Position numbers and translations under genes: made by a program. Below, in pieces: positions 9,218 to 11,816 of a DNA stretch of 11,816 bases. The first letter of the stretch is position 1. The number at the start of each line of letters is the position of its first letter. The stretch comes from Hymenochaete sp. R1 (Eukaryota; Basidiomycota; Agaricomycetes; Hymenochaetales; Hymenochaetaceae): the NCBI GenBank assembly GCA_019400425.1, contig JAFREE010000259.1:1-11816 (forward strand), given 5' to 3'. The notes under the pieces were generated by a model that did no database searches, was not told the origin of the DNA, and saw only the letters and a program-made list of their open reading frames with translations.

Positions 9218-9290
9218 GGGTTCTGGGGAGTTAGACCTGCCACCTGCTATCCGAAATCCATGCTTTGCCCACTAAACCATCGGCCAACCT
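9218..9290 (-). repeat. tRNA-like sequence, possibly a tRNA-derived SINE head or decayed tRNA
   Basis: On the minus strand, TGGTTTAGTGGG (complement of 9268-9279) matches the pol III box A consensus. GGTCTAACTCC (complement of 9227-9237) matches box B at 8 of 11 positions, with a 30-bp gap between them. The middle, GCATGGATTTCGGAT, resembles an anticodon arm. The D and T stems do not pair properly and the acceptor ends do not match, so it is not a functional tRNA. A SINE head is the alternative; no second copy is present in this window to test this. Confidence 0.3.
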
Positions 9291-9684
9291 TTTACACCAA
9301 CTTTCACAGGCTCCCAAGCAACTAAGACCCGTTCGGCATGGGCCTAAGTCATCATCCGGATTGGGGCATGGCCCACAAGTACGCCCAAGAAGTAGGTAGA
9401 ACTTTGCTCACCTCAAACAGATTTCCTGAATACCGGAGTCGAGCTACCAACACGACTGCACTACTGACAAAGGACGCTATTAGGCCCGTACATTTTTGAA
9501 TGGAAGTGCTGTCAGCCTGATGGACTTTGAGGAAAGCACAGTGCTTACGAATACGGGTCCCAAAGCCCCCACCCCACTTCACCTTTTCCGACGAGTCCCA
9601 ATTATCTCCTGCCCCAGGTTCACATTGGACATCCCCGGACTTGCTATATGCACGGCTGCTGAAACGCGTCGGACGGCGGTGAAC

Positions 9685-9741
9685 CCGATAGGTTGGCGCT
9701 CCGACGACTTTTCTCTACCCGTCGGGAAATTAGTCTATCGG
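9685..9741. repeat. Nested inverted repeat (possible small mobile-element or cruciform remnant)
   Basis: Outer arms CCGATAG (9685-9691) and CTATCGG (9735-9741) enclose inner arms CCGACG (9701-9706) and CGTCGG (9720-9725). The heptamer CGTCGGA also occurs as direct copies just outside, at 9667-9673 and 9742-9748. The symmetry is imperfect between the arms. It may be part of a short non-autonomous transposon or simply a structured intergenic element; target-site duplications were not identified. Confidence 0.4.
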
Positions 9742-10425
9742 CGTCGGATCATCCAAAATGAGGTAGGCTTCCTCAAGCCCGGTAGTCAAAACCCGCTCGG
9801 CGGCATGGTCGCTCGACCAAGAGCCAGAAAATGCCAGTGAGGGAGGGAGGAAAGGTAGGACTTGAAAAATTCTCAGCGGGCTGAGGGGTCACATTTGAAT
9901 TGTCGGTTACTGGTCCAGCGCGTTACTGGGGGCAGCCTGAACGTATGTCACTCGCCCCCATGCCCCTCCACTCCCTCCTCCCTGTTCGGCAAGCCGCCTC
10001 CTCCTCGATTAACCACCGAAGCTGCTGCATTGATGCTCCTGTATTCATTAGAAACTAAACTCACAACTCTGAAACTGACATTGGTCCGAGGGCACGGGGT
10101 GACATAGGAGTGGACGGGCCACCATATCACACGAGTCTGAGCCATATCTAGGCTGGTTAGTGAGTGGGCCTGGACTGGCTTCTAACAGTATTCGAGGTGG
10201 TGCAATGTCAAGTCGAGTCGAGTTGCATAAACAGCATCAGTCTGCAACCAAGCTCCCCAGGTGTCAGATCACCCTCAATTTACTACTCGGAGCATCGAAT
10301 GGTGTGAATCCCATGCTTTCTGTAAACAACCCCACCCTTAGCGACACCCTCACAACCACCGAATGCAAAAATTTATTATTCGAAAGTGTACTAGCACTAC
10401 TGTCTCGAGTAAATTAAGGAAATGA

Positions 10426-11312
10426 ATTGCGAGAGGTTGTGAGGAATGCAGACTTCGTGGGCTCTTTCGCGAGCTTCTCACAACCCCCCCCCCACCACTG
10501 CCGCCAGATGGGCAGCCACAGGTCATAGGGCTTGCAGAATGCCTGGCAATGATTGAGTGGGCGAGAACCGATACGAGGCTACCGATGGGAATCATGACCA
10601 TGTTGACAATGCTGGGGATTCCCAAGAAAAAGGCACGTCTGGCAGAGCGTCAGGTATAGGACTTAGCAGCAGACGTACCGATTCTCGGCACCACCTTGTC
10701 AACGAACTCAAATTTTTCTCGCGAATCATCGAGAAATGGTTCGGTTGACGGTGTCCTTGGTTCGACTGTTGAGTTCCGTGCCTCTGGTAAGATGCAGAGT
10801 TAGGTGGTAAGGGAAGGGGGACCGTGGCGGAGCGGGATGCCATTATGCATGGGGTCAGCATAGAGCTGCATGCATCCGATGTCACAAGCCGAAGGGAACG
10901 TGCGTGACAAAACTCAGGCAGCGTGCCTGTATGTCACGTGCTCAGCTCCTACGAGGATCTGGTGCAGTGGTGGTACTTCGGAGCAGCAGCCACCTCGAGC
11001 ACCCTTCTGGCCAATGCCGCAGGCAGCATATATGCATTTGCTAGCCAAGCCGAGCCATGCCGCACTTCAAGATTTCATCGAAGCATGCGGGGCAATTTTC
11101 CGAAAGCGCCCACAACCCAGCGTGCGAAAAATTATCGGCTTTGGGTAGCCGAGAGCTCTTCGTCGTCGCGAGTCGCGATTTGGCTGACCTGCGCTAATCG
11201 AGAAACCGCCATGTCCCCCTCCCCCTCCTCCCCTTGCAGCAGGCTGCCCACCCAGAACTCACTGCTACTTGCCCCCTTGAGCTGCACTTTGCGACTCGGA
11301 GGCGGTTATTGA
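10426..11312 (+). CDS. Multi-exon gene of unrecognised family (5' end not resolved)
   Basis: I do not recognise this family. A clear coding block runs from about 10426 to 10653: it reads LFRELLTT, a short proline run (PPPPPLPP), then GLAECLAMIEWARTDTR and GIPKKKARLAERQ, ending at a possible GTATAG donor. A second block (about 10791-10899, containing AERDAIMHGVSIELHASDV) is followed by a 46-nt intron (10900-10945, GTGCGT...GCTCAG) that joins in phase to 10946-11144, which contains HAALQDFIEACGAIFRKR. A 95-nt intron (11145-11239, branch GCTAATC, acceptor CCCTTGCAG) joins in phase to a last exon ending at the TGA at 11310-11312. The link between the first two blocks is not in phase with any splice site I tried, so they may belong together only through another exon, or the first may be separate. 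No start codon is assigned. No domain or transmembrane segment is apparent. Confidence 0.45.
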
Positions 11313-11474
11313 GGATGGGGTGGGTGAGGGCTGCCCGCGGCTCCCCACACACGCTCTGCTCTACACCACGCGTACGCTGCTCCCAAAGTCGGCTGGCCCA
11401 GGGATGAGCACCCGACTGCAAAGTGGCCCCTGGGGCCAAACCCCCGCAGGGGGGCGGGCATCCCAGGGAGTGGC

Positions 11475-11816
11475 ATGTCTAGCTCCAGGCCTAGGTGTGC
11501 AGTGTGCCGACTACAGCAGGTTCGGAGCTCCATGGATGTGAGTCAGTCTGAACCCGAGTCGGTGGTGGGCTCCGACTAACCCCTCCCCCCTGCAGACCCA
11601 CAAAGCAACCCCGGGCGGTCCTGCAGTGCAACTCACTGGGGCCTTGGATCCGGCCTTAGCTGGGGGCAGATTTTGGGTCAAGCTCCCGCCAGCCAGGCCC
11701 GCCGCACCCAGCAACCCCCACCCAACCAGCAACCCCCATCCAACCAGCAGCCCCGTCCCCTGGTCCGCTGGGGGCCGCGCAGCTATCTGCCCACCTGGGG
11801 CCACCGGTGCCCCCAC
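11475..11816 (+). CDS. 5' part of a gene running off the right edge, unknown product
   Basis: An ATG at 11475 opens a frame beginning MSSSRPRCAVCRLQQV. It is interrupted by a well-formed 58-nt intron (11538-11595: GTGAGT, CCGACTAACCC branch, CCCTGCAG) and continues in phase to the window end without a stop. The second exon is rich in Pro, Gly and Ala and contains the hexapeptide SNPHPT twice. The frame is also open upstream of the ATG back to 11328, so the start may be further 5' via another exon. A CxxC pair near the N terminus is too little to call a zinc site. The opposite strand is also open over this GC-rich stretch, but without the splice signals. Confidence 0.4.
11538..11595 (+). other. 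Intron in the right-edge gene
   Basis: The intron has a consensus GTGAGT donor, a CTAAC branch site 20 nt from the end, a pyrimidine tract and a TGCAG acceptor, 58 nt in all. It is the strongest splice signal set in the right end of the window and fixes the plus strand as the coding strand there. Confidence 0.65.
11710..11763 (+). repeat. 18-bp tandem repeat coding for a hexapeptide
   Basis: Two nearly identical 18-bp units (11710-11727 and 11728-11745, one base different, silent) are followed by a diverged third unit (11746-11763). In the plus-strand frame each full unit codes SNPHPT. The in-frame, silent difference supports coding on this strand. Confidence 0.6.

Larger units (their letters stand above)
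9167..10425. other. Intergenic region of about 1.25 kb with repeat-like pieces but no supported gene
   Basis: Contents in order: a pyrimidine tract (9171-9197, almost all C and T), a tRNA-like remnant on the minus strand (about 9218-9290), a nested inverted repeat (9685-9741), and scattered open stretches. Open frames at 9496-9840 and 10160-10417 lack an ATG start and have no recognisable domain, and I found no splice pattern that links them convincingly. The second could hold upstream exons of the following gene. Confidence 0.45.

Noticed and set aside
9496..9840. Plus-strand open frame of 114 codons in the intergenic region
   Set aside because: It has no ATG start, no recognisable domain, and overlaps the nested inverted repeat; eukaryotic translation from the apparent TTG start is unlikely.
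11511..11816. Minus-strand open frame of 101 codons at the right edge
   Set aside because: The plus strand has a full set of intron signals and an in-frame tandem repeat there; the minus-strand repeat of GWGLLVGWGLL is the complement of that repeat.
1..11816. KDZ-type transposase expected beside a basidiomycete TET/JBP gene
   Set aside because: I looked for the long multi-cysteine transposase in all coding blocks and did not find it; the unknown genes lack its cysteine-rich pattern. It may lie outside the window.

Overview
The window looks like a stretch of basidiomycete (mushroom-type fungal) nuclear DNA. It has no operons or ribosome binding sites. Coding blocks are broken by many very short introns (about 36-116 nt) with GTGAGT/GTAAGT-type donors and CTAAC/CTGAC-like branch sites. 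The clearest gene is a TET/JBP-type 2-oxoglutarate/Fe(II) DNA dioxygenase of the class that is expanded in basidiomycetes. All assignments come from reading the sequence; exon joins were chosen by splice signals and reading-phase agreement, not by transcripts.

Layout from left to right: (1) 1-395, promoter and 5' region with a CACGTG box. (2) 396-2138 (+), TET/JBP dioxygenase with an intact catalytic domain. (3) 2139-2765, 3' flank, then a promoter with a TATATAA box. (4) 2766-4101 (+), a multi-exon gene of unknown family, about eight short exons, with a glycine-rich GSGYGAYAAR segment. (5) 4102-4339, a short convergent spacer. (6) 4340-9089 (-), a very large multi-exon gene of unrecognised family, about 1,400 residues, probably nuclear. 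Its first six exons join in phase; its 3' third is less certain. (7) 9090-10425, intergenic, holding the promoter of the large gene, a tRNA-like (SINE-like) remnant and a nested inverted repeat. (8) 10426-11312 (+), another unrecognised multi-exon gene, 5' end unresolved. (9) 11475-11816 (+), the start of a gene that leaves the window, with a short hexapeptide repeat.

How they may work together: the dioxygenase would oxidise 5-methylcytosine (or a related base) in nuclear DNA. In basidiomycetes such genes are known to be amplified and often linked to KDZ-type transposons, but I see no KDZ transposase here. The dioxygenase gene and the large unknown minus-strand gene share a nearly identical 12-bp promoter motif (CACGTGATnGAT) in the same orientation relative to each gene. 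That is a hint, not proof, of shared regulation. No bacterial, CRISPR, rRNA or clear tRNA genes were seen.
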